From an uncultured Flavobacteriales bacterium (lineage in GTDB: Bacteria > Bacteroidota > Bacteroidia > Flavobacteriales > Crocinitomicaceae), in the NCBI GenBank assembly GCA_946479285.1, contig CAMLFH010000002.1:256254-320253 (forward strand): DNA of 64,000 nt, given 5' to 3'. Positions 1 through 8,712 of the stretch are shown here, in pieces; position 1 is the stretch's first letter, and each line of letters starts with the position of its first letter. Below the pieces are notes generated by a model, which was not told the DNA's origin, searched no databases, and saw nothing but the letters and a program-made list of their open reading frames with translations. Both the position numbers and the translations under genes were made by a program.

Positions 1-1
1 A

Positions 2-316
2 TCTTTTAAGCTCAAAAAAGTCACTTACACAGAGTTCCTGGAATATCTCGCACTCAGCAATATCAAAGTGGAGAAAAAGGAAAGTTCCACTCCTCCAATA
101 AAACCGGTTGATTATCATTATTACGTTTTACGGAATTACGAGTTTGCTGACGACCTGAGAGTTGAATCAATGAACATCGCCGTTAGGGAAAAGAACGGAA
201 ACCTGAAATTAGTGATCCAGGATGTAACTCTGTTCAATCCACCCGAAGAAACAGAGAAAGCCGTCAAAGAGAGATTGATGGAAGTCTTTGAAGACTATTT
301 TTCTATCGGGGAATAA
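2..316 (+). CDS. Hypothetical protein, 5'-truncated by window edge
   Basis: The frame is open from the first full codon at position 2 through the stop at 316, so the gene begins before the window; the GTG at 68 is an internal Val, not a convincing start. The visible 104 residues are charged, with Lys-rich and Glu-rich stretches and no membrane segment or signal peptide. The last third looks amphipathic and helical. I recognise no family. It ends 17 nt before the Crp/Fnr-type regulator gene on the same strand, so the two might be cotranscribed, although a weak promoter-like TTACTTTG lies in the gap. Confidence 0.6.
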   Translation, partial: SFKLKKVTYTEFLEYLALSNIKVEKKESSTPPIKPVDYHYYVLRNYEFADDLRVESMNIAVREKNGNLKLVIQDVTLFNPPEETEKAVKERLMEVFEDYFSIGE

Positions 317-333
317 TCGTTTACTTTGTAGGA

Positions 334-921
334 ATGACAGCCATTGAAAAACTAGCTTTTGCCATTACCTCATTTGCAAAGATGAGTCCGGAGGAATTCG
401 AAACCTCTCTTCCATTCTGGCAAGAGCGCAGTTTCAAAAAAGGAGAATCGTACAATGAACGTCACCAGATATGCAAGAACCTGGGATTTATTATCGACGG
501 AACATTTCGTTCGTACATCATTGAAGAAAAAAGCGGCGAAGAAAAAAATGTCTTCCTCTACTCTTCGGAACAATTTGTGGTTTCCTTTAAAAGCTTCATC
601 AACCAAATTCCATGTGATTATCATACCCAGTCATTGACCGATTCTACGATTTTATATATTAACATTGTCGATCTGCTTTCACTTTATCATAAATCGCATC
701 CATGGGAACGTTTTGGAAGATTGCTTGCTCAGGAGGCATTTAATGTAGCGATGGAACGAAGCGAAAGTTTCCTCTTTAAAACCCCGGAAGAGCGTTATTT
801 GGACCTGATTAAACATCATCCGAATATTTTCAATACGGTTCCTTTGTACCATATTTCATCTTATTTGGGAATCCAGGGACCTTCATTGAGCCGGATCCGG
901 AAAAGGCTTTCTGGGAAGTAA
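334..921 (+). CDS. Crp/Fnr-family transcriptional regulator
   Basis: The 195-aa protein has the architecture of Bacteroidota Crp/Fnr regulators: an N-terminal cyclic-nucleotide-binding-like beta-roll (about residues 25-115, with the pattern FIIDGTFRSY typical of the roll), a long dimer helix, and a short C-terminal helix-turn-helix (about 165-190, HISSYLGIQGPSLSRIRKRL). The classic Arg/Ser cAMP-binding signature of E. coli Crp is not evident, so the ligand is unknown; no Fnr-type Cys cluster is visible. It precedes an alpha/beta hydrolase gene by 170 nt, and a perfect inverted repeat in that gap (990-1007) is a plausible target site. Assignment to the family is secure, the target is inference. 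Confidence 0.88.
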   Translation: MTAIEKLAFAITSFAKMSPEEFETSLPFWQERSFKKGESYNERHQICKNLGFIIDGTFRSYIIEEKSGEEKNVFLYSSEQFVVSFKSFINQIPCDYHTQSLTDSTILYINIVDLLSLYHKSHPWERFGRLLAQEAFNVAMERSESFLFKTPEERYLDLIKHHPNIFNTVPLYHISSYLGIQGPSLSRIRKRLSGK

Positions 922-941
922 CCCAATCCCCCAACTTCGGA

Positions 942-973
942 AATTTCAGAATTCTAGAATTCTAGTTTTAACG
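942..973. repeat. 8-nt word repeat (AATTCTAG type)
   Basis: Four consecutive 8-nt units start at 942, 950, 958 and 966; the second and third are identical (AATTCTAG). A 16-bp perfect palindrome spans 948-963. The same unit length and similar words recur at 51570-51609. Confidence 0.75.
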
Positions 974-989
974 AACTCTGATTTGACGA

Positions 990-1007
990 TTTTAACCCAG
1001 GTTAAAA
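990..1007. promoter_or_regulatory. Candidate Crp/Fnr operator
   Basis: TTTTAACC and GGTTAAAA form a perfect 8+8 bp inverted repeat separated by CA. It lies between the Crp/Fnr gene and the hydrolase gene. The centre is about 30 nt upstream of a -7-like box (1028-1035), which puts it near -42 of the predicted start of transcription, the position from which Crp/Fnr proteins activate class II promoters. Binding is inference. Confidence 0.55.
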
Positions 1008-1027
1008 TTATTGTGATTGAAAGCGTG

Positions 1028-1035
1028 CAACTTTG
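1028..1035 (+). promoter_or_regulatory. -7-like box of hydrolase promoter
   Basis: CAACTTTG differs by one base from the Bacteroidota -7 consensus TAnnTTTG. No good -33 TTTG is present at the normal 19-21 nt spacing, which fits a promoter that depends on an activator bound at 990-1007. Confidence 0.4.
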
Positions 1036-1091
1036 TCCCATAAGAAACAACCATAGATTCTAAACAGAATTTAGGTACTAAATGAAAAGTC

Positions 1092-1868
1092 ATGAAAACG
1101 CAAACAAAAACAATCGTACTGATCCACGGATTATTTGTAAACAACACAAGCTGGACAAACTGGAAAACCTATTTCGAAAATCAGGGTTACACCGTTCATA
1201 TTCCTGCAAATCCGGGGCACCAGGGAAATCCTGCAGATCTTAGAAAAAATATTCGCCCCGAGTTAACCAAAGTTGGTTTTGAGGATGTGGTAAATAACAT
1301 TGTGAAACTAATCGACTCTCTTCCCGAAAAACCAATTGTAATCGGACATTCACTGGCAGGATTGGTCGTACAGAAATTAATCGAACTGGACAAAGCTGTT
1401 GCCGGAGTAAGCATCGACGGAGCGCCTCCCAAAAATGTACTTGCTCCCTGGCAAACCATCAAAATGGTACTTCCGGTGGTGAATCCATTCAAAACGGGAA
1501 CTCCTTATATGGGAACCAAAGAATGGTACCACAAAGCATTCTTTAACAACTATACAAAAAGTGAAAGTGATGCATTCTACAACGAGATTGCAGTTCCTGA
1601 AAGCCGCAAAATTGCCTGGGACTCTTTATTGAAGCCATTTGCGAAAGTTGACTTTCGGAAAGCACACAATCCGCTGCTTTTCATTGGCGGGGAAAATGAT
1701 GCGATCTTTCCGGCAGCTTTCACAAAAAAGATTGCGGGTTCTTACAAAGACAAAAACAGCACCGTTGATTTCAAATCTTTTGCAGGAAGAAGCCACTTTA
1801 TTGCAGGTGAGAAAGGTTGGGAAGAAGTTGCTGAATACACACTAAATTGGATTAAAAAGGTTCAATAG
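1092..1868 (+). CDS. Alpha/beta hydrolase
   Basis: A 258-aa single-domain alpha/beta-hydrolase fold protein. It opens with the strand/oxyanion segment IVLIHGLFVNNTSW and has the nucleophile elbow GHSLAG (Ser near residue 87). An acid is likely in GGENDAIFP (about 202-210) and the catalytic His is in GRSHFIAGEKGWEE (about 236). No signal peptide is seen, so it is probably cytoplasmic. Such proteins are often annotated as non-haem chloroperoxidase-like or lipase-like; substrate cannot be read from sequence. The upstream operator and the neighbouring Crp/Fnr gene suggest it is the regulated target. Confidence 0.9.
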   Translation: MKTQTKTIVLIHGLFVNNTSWTNWKTYFENQGYTVHIPANPGHQGNPADLRKNIRPELTKVGFEDVVNNIVKLIDSLPEKPIVIGHSLAGLVVQKLIELDKAVAGVSIDGAPPKNVLAPWQTIKMVLPVVNPFKTGTPYMGTKEWYHKAFFNNYTKSESDAFYNEIAVPESRKIAWDSLLKPFAKVDFRKAHNPLLFIGGENDAIFPAAFTKKIAGSYKDKNSTVDFKSFAGRSHFIAGEKGWEEVAEYTLNWIKKVQ

Positions 1869-1872
1869 TTAA

Positions 1873-1963
1873 AATGTTCAAAAGGGTTCAAAATAAAAGA
1901 GTTCAAAAAGTTCGATGCTGATTAAACCATTGAACTTTTTGAACTCTTGAACCTTTTAAACTT
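1873..1963. terminator. Bidirectional hairpin built of GTTCAAA words
   Basis: The gap between convergent genes is filled with roughly 9-nt words of GTTCAAA type on the left arm and their complements (TTGAACTTT) on the right. Arms 1897-1917 and 1928-1948 pair over 21 nt with a single mismatch around a 10-nt loop, and A- and T-rich flanks follow on both sides. It should terminate transcription in both directions. Confidence 0.65.
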
Positions 1964-1964
1964 T

Positions 1965-2219
1965 TTACTTTACTTCTTCGTAATCCACATCCTGGACATT
2001 GTTTTTGGGACCGGATTTGGAAATGGTAACTTTACCGAAATTCTTCATTTTCTCGTTACGTTCCTTCACAAATGCCTTTTCACGGGCCAGGTCTGCGCGT
2101 TCCTCGTCTAAGTTTCGTTTCGCGATCATTACACGTCCGAGGAAACGGAGCAAAACCAATGCCCCAAGGATGATCAGTATGGTTTTGAATAAACCCGATA
2201 TGCTCGCTTCAACAATCAT
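1965..2219 (-). CDS. DUF4834-family small membrane protein
   Basis: An 84-aa protein with one N-terminal hydrophobic segment (about residues 7-26, FKTILIILGALVLLRFLGRV), then a charged coiled-coil-like stretch rich in Glu/Arg/Lys and a conserved acidic end DVDYEEVK. This layout (single anchor, basic linker, VDYEE terminus) is characteristic of the Bacteroidota DUF4834 family, whose function is unknown to me. The gene lies 12 nt downstream of carB on the same strand and could be cotranscribed with it. Confidence 0.75.
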   Translation of the reverse strand: MIVEASISGLFKTILIILGALVLLRFLGRVMIAKRNLDEERADLAREKAFVKERNEKMKNFGKVTISKSGPKNNVQDVDYEEVK

Positions 2220-2231
2220 TCAATTATCAGG

Positions 2232-5048
2232 CTATTTAGATAAATGCATGTTTCTTTCCGAATAGATCTTCGTAAAGAACGGATCTTTCAGGTTCTTGAT
2301 GAAACGGATTGCTTCACCGGTCGATTTCATTTCAGGCCCCAATTCTTTCTTTACTTCCGGGAATTTCTCGTAGGAGAACACCGGGATTTTGATCGCGTAT
2401 CCTTCTCTTTTCGGATTGAATTTGAAATCCTTCACTTTCTTCTCACCAAGCATCACTTTCGTGGCGTAGTTCACATACGGTTCATCATACGCTTTTGCGA
2501 TAAACGGAACTGTACGGGATGCCCGCGGATTTGCTTCGATTACGTATACTTTATCGTCTTTGATTGCAAACTGGATATTGATCAACCCAACAGTTTTCAA
2601 TTCGATTGCAATTTTCTTCGTAATGTCTTCGATCTGCTGCATCACAAAATCTCCCAGGTTATATGGAGGAAGAACTGCGTAAGAATCACCTGAGTGAATT
2701 CCCGCAGGTTCAATATGCTGCATCACACCAATGATGTAAACATCTTTCCCGTCACAAATCGCATCTGCTTCTGCTTCGATTGCTCCACCCAGGAAGTGAT
2801 CCAACAAGATCTGATTGCTTCCCATTTCGTTGATGATATCCACCACGTGGTGCTCCAATTCTTCTTTATTGATGACGATCTTCATTTTCTGACCACCCAA
2901 TACATAAGACGGACGAACCAATAATGGGAAACCAAGATCATTTGATAATTCGATTGCCTGTTCTGCACTTTCCACTACTCCATATTTCGGGAACGGGATG
3001 TTGTGCTGTTCCAATACTTTTGAGAATCGACCGCGGTCTTCGGCTAAATCCAGTGCATCAAAACTGGTTCCTAAAATCTTAATTCCGTAACGTTCCAATT
3101 TTCCGGCAAGCTTCAAAGCTGTTTGTCCGCCCAACTGAACGATCACACCTTCCGGCTTTTCGTGTTGGATGATGTCGTAAATATGTTCCCAGAAAACAGG
3201 CTCGAAATATAATTTATCGGCTGTATCGAAATCGGTAGAAACCGTTTCCGGGTTACAGTTGATCATGATCGTTTCATAACCACATTCTTTCGCGGCTAAA
3301 ACTCCGTGTACACAAGAATAATCGAATTCGATTCCCTGGCCAATACGATTTGGACCTGAACCTAAAACAACTACTTTTTTCTTATCGCTGACGATACTTT
3401 CGTTCTCAAATTCAAATGTGGAGTAGTAATACGGTGTCTGTGCATCAAATTCTGCCGCACATGTATCAACCAGTTTGAACACCCGCTTAATTCCCATTTC
3501 AGAACGCTTGTTGTGCACTTCTGATTCCAGGCAGCGTAATAAATGTGCTATCTGACGATCGGCATATCCTTTTTGTTTCGCTTCGAACATCAATTCTTTC
3601 GGCATATTACCTAAATGGAATTTCTCTACGCGGCGCTCCAATTTGATCAGGTCCTCGATTTGTTTCAGGAACCAGGTATCGATGCGTGTTTTTTCAAAGA
3701 TCGTTTTGAATGGAATTCCCAGTTTGATAGCATCATAAACATGGAACAAACGGTTCCAGCTAGGATTCTCCAATGAATGAAGAATGGCATCCTGATTCGT
3801 CAATTCTTTTCCGTCGGCACCCAAACCGTTCCTGTCAATTTCCAATGACTGACACGCTTTTTGCAATGCTTCCTGGAACGAACGTCCGATTCCCATTACT
3901 TCGCCTACCGATTTCATCTGAAGTCCGAGACGGCGATCAGCCCCAGGGAATTTATTGAAGTTCCAACGAGGTATTTTCACAATCACATAATCCAATGTCG
4001 GCTCAAATAAAGCGGAAGTTGTTTTTGTAATTTGATTGCTCAATTCATCCAGGTGGTAGCCAATTGCCAGTTTCGCAGCAATTTTCGCGATCGGATAACC
4101 GGTTGCTTTTGATGCCAAAGCAGAAGAACGCGATACACGCGGGTTGATCTCAATGGCAATAATATCTTCGTGCTCATCCGGTGAAACAGCAAACTGTACG
4201 TTACATCCTCCGGCAAAATTCCCGATAGAACGCATCATTTTGATTGCCATATCGCGCATTTTTTGGAATGTTGTATCGGATAAAGTCATAGCCGGCGCTA
4301 CCGTAATGGAGTCTCCGGTGTGAATTCCGATCGGGTCAAAGTTCTCAATGGAACAAATAATGACCACGTTGTCGTTTGCGTCACGTAACAACTCCAATTC
4401 GTATTCTTTCCAGCCAATTAAGGCTTTATCGATCATTACTTCGTGGATTGGGGACAATTGAAGTCCGCGCTCCAGCAATCCGTCAAATTCTTTCGGATCA
4501 TGCACAATAGATGCTCCCGAACCTCCTAATGTATAAGAAGGACGGATACAAAGCGGGAATCCAAAATCCTGAGCAATTTCTTTTCCTTCGAGGAATGATT
4601 TTGCAGTTGCCTGCCGGGCCATTCCCACATCAATTTTGCCCATCAATTCGCGGAAAGCTTCCCGGTTCTCTGTAATTTCGATAGCAGCGATGTCAACACC
4701 GATGATTTTAACACCATAATCTTCCCAGATTCCCATCTCGTCGCATTTGATTGCGAGATTCAAACCTGTTTGACCTCCCATAGTAGGTAGTACTGCATCG
4801 ATCTTGTGATTTTTCAGAATTTCGATGATACTTTCCGGTTCAAGCGGCTGCAAATAAACGTTGTCAGCAACAACTTTATCTGTCATGATCGTAGCCGGAT
4901 TCGAGTTGATCAATGTTACTTCAATACCTTCTTCCCTAAGGGAACGAGCGGCTTGAGAACCTGAGTAATCGAATTCACATGCTTGACCAATAACGATGGG
5001 ACCTGAACCGATGATTAGTACGGACTTAATGGAATTGTTTTTCGGCAT
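2232..5048 (-). CDS. carB: Carbamoyl-phosphate synthase large subunit
   Basis: The 938-aa protein makes carbamoyl phosphate from ammonia, bicarbonate and two ATP, for pyrimidine and arginine synthesis. It contains the duplicated ATP-grasp synthetase: the first half opens with IGSGPIVIGQACEFDYSGSQ, the second (about residue 555) with LGSGPNRIGQGIEFDYS, and both carry MGGQTGLN/LGGQTALK-like motifs. Compared with the roughly 1073-residue E. coli enzyme, the C-terminal MGS-like allosteric domain is absent: the protein ends soon after the second ATP-grasp. This short form is what I expect in Bacteroidota and is not a truncation by frameshift. The small subunit gene carA is not in the window. Start ATG is the first in frame after a non-coding gap. 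Confidence 0.97.
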   Translation of the reverse strand: MPKNNSIKSVLIIGSGPIVIGQACEFDYSGSQAARSLREEGIEVTLINSNPATIMTDKVVADNVYLQPLEPESIIEILKNHKIDAVLPTMGGQTGLNLAIKCDEMGIWEDYGVKIIGVDIAAIEITENREAFRELMGKIDVGMARQATAKSFLEGKEIAQDFGFPLCIRPSYTLGGSGASIVHDPKEFDGLLERGLQLSPIHEVMIDKALIGWKEYELELLRDANDNVVIICSIENFDPIGIHTGDSITVAPAMTLSDTTFQKMRDMAIKMMRSIGNFAGGCNVQFAVSPDEHEDIIAIEINPRVSRSSALASKATGYPIAKIAAKLAIGYHLDELSNQITKTTSALFEPTLDYVIVKIPRWNFNKFPGADRRLGLQMKSVGEVMGIGRSFQEALQKACQSLEIDRNGLGADGKELTNQDAILHSLENPSWNRLFHVYDAIKLGIPFKTIFEKTRIDTWFLKQIEDLIKLERRVEKFHLGNMPKELMFEAKQKGYADRQIAHLLRCLESEVHNKRSEMGIKRVFKLVDTCAAEFDAQTPYYYSTFEFENESIVSDKKKVVVLGSGPNRIGQGIEFDYSCVHGVLAAKECGYETIMINCNPETVSTDFDTADKLYFEPVFWEHIYDIIQHEKPEGVIVQLGGQTALKLAGKLERYGIKILGTSFDALDLAEDRGRFSKVLEQHNIPFPKYGVVESAEQAIELSNDLGFPLLVRPSYVLGGQKMKIVINKEELEHHVVDIINEMGSNQILLDHFLGGAIEAEADAICDGKDVYIIGVMQHIEPAGIHSGDSYAVLPPYNLGDFVMQQIEDITKKIAIELKTVGLINIQFAIKDDKVYVIEANPRASRTVPFIAKAYDEPYVNYATKVMLGEKKVKDFKFNPKREGYAIKIPVFSYEKFPEVKKELGPEMKSTGEAIRFIKNLKDPFFTKIYSERNMHLSK

Positions 5049-5204
5049 TATGCGCTTTTTAAGAGTTCAATTTGTAATTTTTGTATCAAATCTTTGCAAC
5101 ACGGTAAATGGCTCTACCTATACTACAAATTGAGCGCAAATTTACAGAATTAAATTCGGAATCTTACAAAACCGATTTTGTTTTTTACGGAGTTATTAAC
5201 AGGG

Positions 5205-5294
5205 CTTCGACTCCGCTCAGCCGCCTGTTAATTTCCAAATCGGAACCAAATTATTTTAAACACTTCACACTAAGGAGGCTGAGCGAAGTCGAAG
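5205..5294. repeat. Inverted-repeat element, CTTCGACT family (copy 1)
   Basis: Left arm 5205-5226 and right arm 5273-5294 are 22-nt inverted copies with two mismatches, flanking 46 nt of unrelated AT-rich sequence. The arm core (CTTCGACTCCGCTCAG) recurs at 17163, 35106 and 39461 and, shortened, in terminator loops at 47341 and 63389. It occupies the 290-nt gap between carB and the next gene; no convincing gene lies in the gap. Confidence 0.8.
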
Positions 5295-5338
5295 TCACCT
5301 ATTTTTTATACATATTTGTAGGAAACAAAATCTAAATC

Positions 5339-5887
5339 ATGACGATACGCACTTTCTGGCATTTGATTTTAAAAACACTCGGTTTGTGGTTATTCATAAA
5401 CGGCTTGATTTCTTTACCCGGATTAATTTATGCTGTGATAGAATCTTTCTCCAATGGGTACTCACAATCTTTTGCCTTCGTAGAATTTTCCTATTTGATC
5501 CTGGCAATTACATTTTATATTCTTGTCCTTCAATTCCTGATCCTGCGGTCTCAGTGGACTATTGATCTGTTAAAACTGGAAAGAGGAATTGAACAGACAC
5601 AGATTGACCTGACAATTCCGTTCAGCAAGTTATTGCGAATAGTAATTATTTTGATTGGTGGGATTCTTTTTATAAAAGCAATTCCCAAGCTGGTGGAACT
5701 TGTATACTTGTTCATTAAAGGAGAATTAATGTTTAGTGAAAGTCCGTACACTGTAAACATCATTATAAATGCAGCTCAGGCTGTTTTAGGTTTCCTGATC
5801 ATGACAAACAGCGATATCGTTCAACGCTATATTAATAAGAAGATCGGTGAAGCGGAAACGAAGCAGCTGGATAATGAGGAGTTCTAG
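5339..5887 (+). CDS. Hypothetical membrane protein
   Basis: A 182-aa protein with about four hydrophobic segments (near residues 10-32, 45-68, 96-118 and 138-158) and a short charged C-terminal tail. The second loop, between segments 2 and 3, is hydrophilic (about 70-95). No catalytic motif or known domain is recognised. Composition and codon use resemble the neighbours. It stands alone between a repeat element and a convergent gene, so genomic context gives no clue to its job. Confidence 0.7.
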   Translation: MTIRTFWHLILKTLGLWLFINGLISLPGLIYAVIESFSNGYSQSFAFVEFSYLILAITFYILVLQFLILRSQWTIDLLKLERGIEQTQIDLTIPFSKLLRIVIILIGGILFIKAIPKLVELVYLFIKGELMFSESPYTVNIIINAAQAVLGFLIMTNSDIVQRYINKKIGEAETKQLDNEEF

Positions 5888-5926
5888 ATAATTGCGGATT
5901 CCCTTCCCTACTGATCATAACAGATT

Positions 5927-7357
5927 CTAATTCTGGATAATCTTTGTTTGATCGAAGTACTTTTTCGCCTGCATTTTTTTGAGCAGTAAATCCAGTTGCA
6001 GCTGATCACTTACATTCAGCAAAATAATTGGTCTTTTCTTCTTGTCAAAAAAAGCGTAGACAGTATTTGGGGCCAATTTCACTTTGGATAATTCCGGGAA
6101 GATCTTCTTTAATTCTTTGAAGTTTGTTTCGTTATTACGGTCATTGATAATGAGTTGTGTCTGATCACTTGTTTTGATTCTTTCCAGCGCAATCGGATCT
6201 AAAATCGGAGATGAAAACCAGGAACTGGTCATCTGAAAATAAGTTCCGACGGTATTCATTATTCCATCAATTTCAATCCCTCCCTCTGCATCGTTGTAAA
6301 TAGCAACACGGTTCATCAAAATTCCGTAATCTGTCACTGAATTGGGGAATGTGCTTGCAAAGAGATCAATTGCCTTATCTACAAACGCTTTATCGATTTG
6401 CTTATTCGCTGCTATGTATTCTTCCACGATCGGATACAATGCTTTTCCAAATCCATTGATATACTCATTGTCATACCACGGATTCGGATCCAATTCACCA
6501 CTCAGGCTTTTGTAAGCCCAGCCATTTCCAAGCGCTGTTGCCAGGCCCTCATCAAAAAAATTATAGGCAAATGATTTATAAAGGGATTGATTTTCGGCAA
6601 ACCACTGATCGATTTGATGCTCGACTCCTGCAGGTTGTTCATCGTACAATACGTGGCACATCTCATGCAAAACCACACCAATTCTTCCCACATGATCTGT
6701 TTCGTCCGTCAAAACTCCGATACACAAACTATTTGCATGGGGTGTGGCCGTAGAACTTCCGGTAGCGCCCGGAATCGGATAGATTGCAACGGTAAAAGGC
6801 ATTTCATTGAGCCAGCAGGAATTGTAAAAGCGATTGATTTTTGTAAATAATCCGGAACATTGGGCCGTATATTTCTCCAGGGCAATCCGTTGTTTATCCA
6901 GTTTCAATTCATAGTCATTCCAAATCAGGCGGTCGTAATAAACTTCGGCGGCATACATCAGTCGGATCAACTCCTGCAAATCACTATTGGGCAAAATACC
7001 AATAACCTTATCCCTAAATTCGTTGATGGAATTGGACTGAACGAGAGCAATCTCGAACAAATCATGGGTAGTTCTCGTATGCCGGCGATTTTCAGGGATT
7101 TGGTCTCTTTTGAATTGATAGTCCAGGCGAATCTGCAGAAAATCATTCTTTAGCTTTACAAACTCTTTATCGCCACTTGTTTTATCAACAATAAACTGTT
7201 GCAGCGTTTGGGACGTTCTGGTGTTATTTACAGCTGCCTGCAGGAAATTAAAGACGCAATACGGTTTACTTATTTTGAACTGAAAACCAATGGCGGTCTG
7301 AGAAAATGCTGTTTGAATAACCAGGAAAAGCCCCGCAAGGACAAGAAGTTTTTTCAT
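5927..7357 (-). CDS. Secreted zincin-type metalloprotease-like protein (HExxH)
   Basis: A 476-aa protein with a cleavable signal peptide (about residues 1-19, ending AFSQ). The central region has a zinc-binding HEMCH motif at 231-235, preceded by GVVL, and a downstream acidic residue in FFDEGLATALGNG (Glu near 270), the spacing of a gluzincin-type third ligand. The N-terminal 200 residues are helical and the C-terminal 120 residues show no catalytic motif. Exact peptidase family not recognised. It is 17 nt from the upstream lipoprotein gene (7375-8385) on the same strand, so the two probably form one transcript and work in the periplasm or at the outer membrane. Confidence 0.75.
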   Translation of the reverse strand: MKKLLVLAGLFLVIQTAFSQTAIGFQFKISKPYCVFNFLQAAVNNTRTSQTLQQFIVDKTSGDKEFVKLKNDFLQIRLDYQFKRDQIPENRRHTRTTHDLFEIALVQSNSINEFRDKVIGILPNSDLQELIRLMYAAEVYYDRLIWNDYELKLDKQRIALEKYTAQCSGLFTKINRFYNSCWLNEMPFTVAIYPIPGATGSSTATPHANSLCIGVLTDETDHVGRIGVVLHEMCHVLYDEQPAGVEHQIDQWFAENQSLYKSFAYNFFDEGLATALGNGWAYKSLSGELDPNPWYDNEYINGFGKALYPIVEEYIAANKQIDKAFVDKAIDLFASTFPNSVTDYGILMNRVAIYNDAEGGIEIDGIMNTVGTYFQMTSSWFSSPILDPIALERIKTSDQTQLIINDRNNETNFKELKKIFPELSKVKLAPNTVYAFFDKKKRPIILLNVSDQLQLDLLLKKMQAKKYFDQTKIIQN

Positions 7358-7374
7358 TGGTGCGTTTTAATGAG

Positions 7375-8385
7375 TTAGTGTCGGGAATCTTCCAAAAGTG
7401 ACACTAATTCATAAATTTCCTTTGTTACAAACGCACTTTTTGCAGATTTTGAGGAAGCCAAAAAACCAATGGTATAGTTTTTTGTTGACAAGATCATTCC
7501 GTTCCTGATCTCTCCCTGATTGTAATGAAATATCGGGTAGCTAAATTCGATCAGGTCGAAAGGATCACGCTTTAAGATTTTTTTAGCAGCAATACAAGTC
7601 TCTGTTTTCAAGACTTTAACTTTTACACTAGCTGCATTGTGAATGACTTCCCCATCTGAACTTTTTATCTTTCCAAAGAGATTATTTGTACTTGCAAACC
7701 CGTTTTGATTAATCGAGGAGCATGTTTTTACCAGATCGAAAAGAGAAGTCCTAAAATAGTACCTGGCGTATATTTCGCCATCTGCGCAATCCCTTTCATC
7801 TTCTGACACATTCAATTTTTGAAGGAATGTGGACCAGTCACTGCAGGAATAGTTATCGAAAGGATATTTGTACTCCAAAGACGGAGCCGACATCCTATAA
7901 AGCCTGGCAACCGTACTATCGTATTTTTTCTTGCTGTATTTTCCAATCCATGAAAAAGTGTCTGTCAATTTCACTCCTTTCTCAAGAGATAACAGTATTC
8001 CATACATTTTCATAGTCTGCAGGCGCTGACTGTAAACAGATAAGGATTGCGAATTTTGAGCATAAACCACATTCCCCGTTTTGTTGTCCAGAATAACCAT
8101 GGCACCGGACTTTCGGGAGGTGTCTTTTCTGAAATAAACCTTCAGTTTCTGTGCAATCCTATTATCCAGGCAGGTAGTCACATTCAGGCTCAGTGTACTA
8201 TCGTAATTCTTCACCTGAACAGGTAATTGATTCGCTAAAAAATGAATGACCGTCGAATCTTTGATTTGTATTCCATCTGAATAGTGGAAATGAACCTCCT
8301 TTTTTTGACTGCAGGAAGTGAAAATCCCTATCAGCAAAATGAAAGTTGTCAGCTTAAATATCCTTCGATTATTGGAGTTCATCAT
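7375..8385 (-). CDS. Lipoprotein resembling an inactivated PBP transpeptidase
   Basis: A 336-aa protein with a lipobox ending at Cys25 (IFTSC). Residues 65-140 follow the start of a penicillin-binding transpeptidase domain: LNVTTCLDNRIAQKLKVYF matches the usual TTLDPxLQ helix, GAMVILDNKTGNVVYAQ matches the strand before the active site, and the QTMK at 123-126 sits where the SxxK nucleophile motif should be, followed by the expected YGILLSLEKGVKLTDTF. Ser is replaced by Gln. No SxN or KTG box is evident afterwards. I infer a non-catalytic pseudo-transpeptidase, possibly a peptidoglycan-binding or regulatory partner. It precedes the HExxH protein gene by 17 nt. Confidence 0.6.
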   Translation of the reverse strand: MMNSNNRRIFKLTTFILLIGIFTSCSQKKEVHFHYSDGIQIKDSTVIHFLANQLPVQVKNYDSTLSLNVTTCLDNRIAQKLKVYFRKDTSRKSGAMVILDNKTGNVVYAQNSQSLSVYSQRLQTMKMYGILLSLEKGVKLTDTFSWIGKYSKKKYDSTVARLYRMSAPSLEYKYPFDNYSCSDWSTFLQKLNVSEDERDCADGEIYARYYFRTSLFDLVKTCSSINQNGFASTNNLFGKIKSSDGEVIHNAASVKVKVLKTETCIAAKKILKRDPFDLIEFSYPIFHYNQGEIRNGMILSTKNYTIGFLASSKSAKSAFVTKEIYELVSLLEDSRH

Positions 8386-8712
8386 ATCAACATTTTCTTA
8401 ATAAGACCTACTCTTACGCTAAGCCAGAGTAAAACTAATGCATTTATTAGACAAACCTTAATATTTGTTAAATTCCTTATGAAAAACTTATTAAGAGTGA
8501 TTTGTGGAACGATTTATTTGAGAACTCAACAGTCTTTCATAGTTTTTGTAAATAACTGGCATTATTTGCATTTGAAAATAGATACAGGAACATTATTTGC
8601 AGAATAATCTGCCTGGTGGAAATTTTTCTTAATAGAGACATCCTTTTAGTGTTTCAATTCTTTCTCTCATTTTCCATTTCTTCCATCAACATCTTTTCAT
8701 TTTTCCATTCAA
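8386..8712. other. 327-nt gap without gene
   Basis: AT-rich sequence between two genes transcribed leftward. At 8665-8712 there are TTTCCAT-type words of about 9 nt (TTTTCCATT, TCTTCCATC) that resemble the phased word repeats seen in other gaps. No coding sequence, RNA gene or clear terminator is seen in the remainder. Confidence 0.5.

Noticed and set aside
942..973. Phased 8-nt words considered as a CRISPR array
   Set aside because: Units are far too short and there are no spacers of 25-40 nt; no cas gene is in the window.
2244..2693. 149-codon open frame antisense to carB
   Set aside because: Phe/Arg-rich shadow of the conserved carB frame.
5108..5335. 75-codon open frame in the carB upstream gap
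   Set aside because: It translates the inverted-repeat arms, has no family resemblance and has no promoter of its own.
8284..8607. 107-codon open frame reading into the gap before the bestrophin gene
   Set aside because: It overlaps the well-supported lipoprotein gene on the other strand and its composition follows the AT-rich gap.
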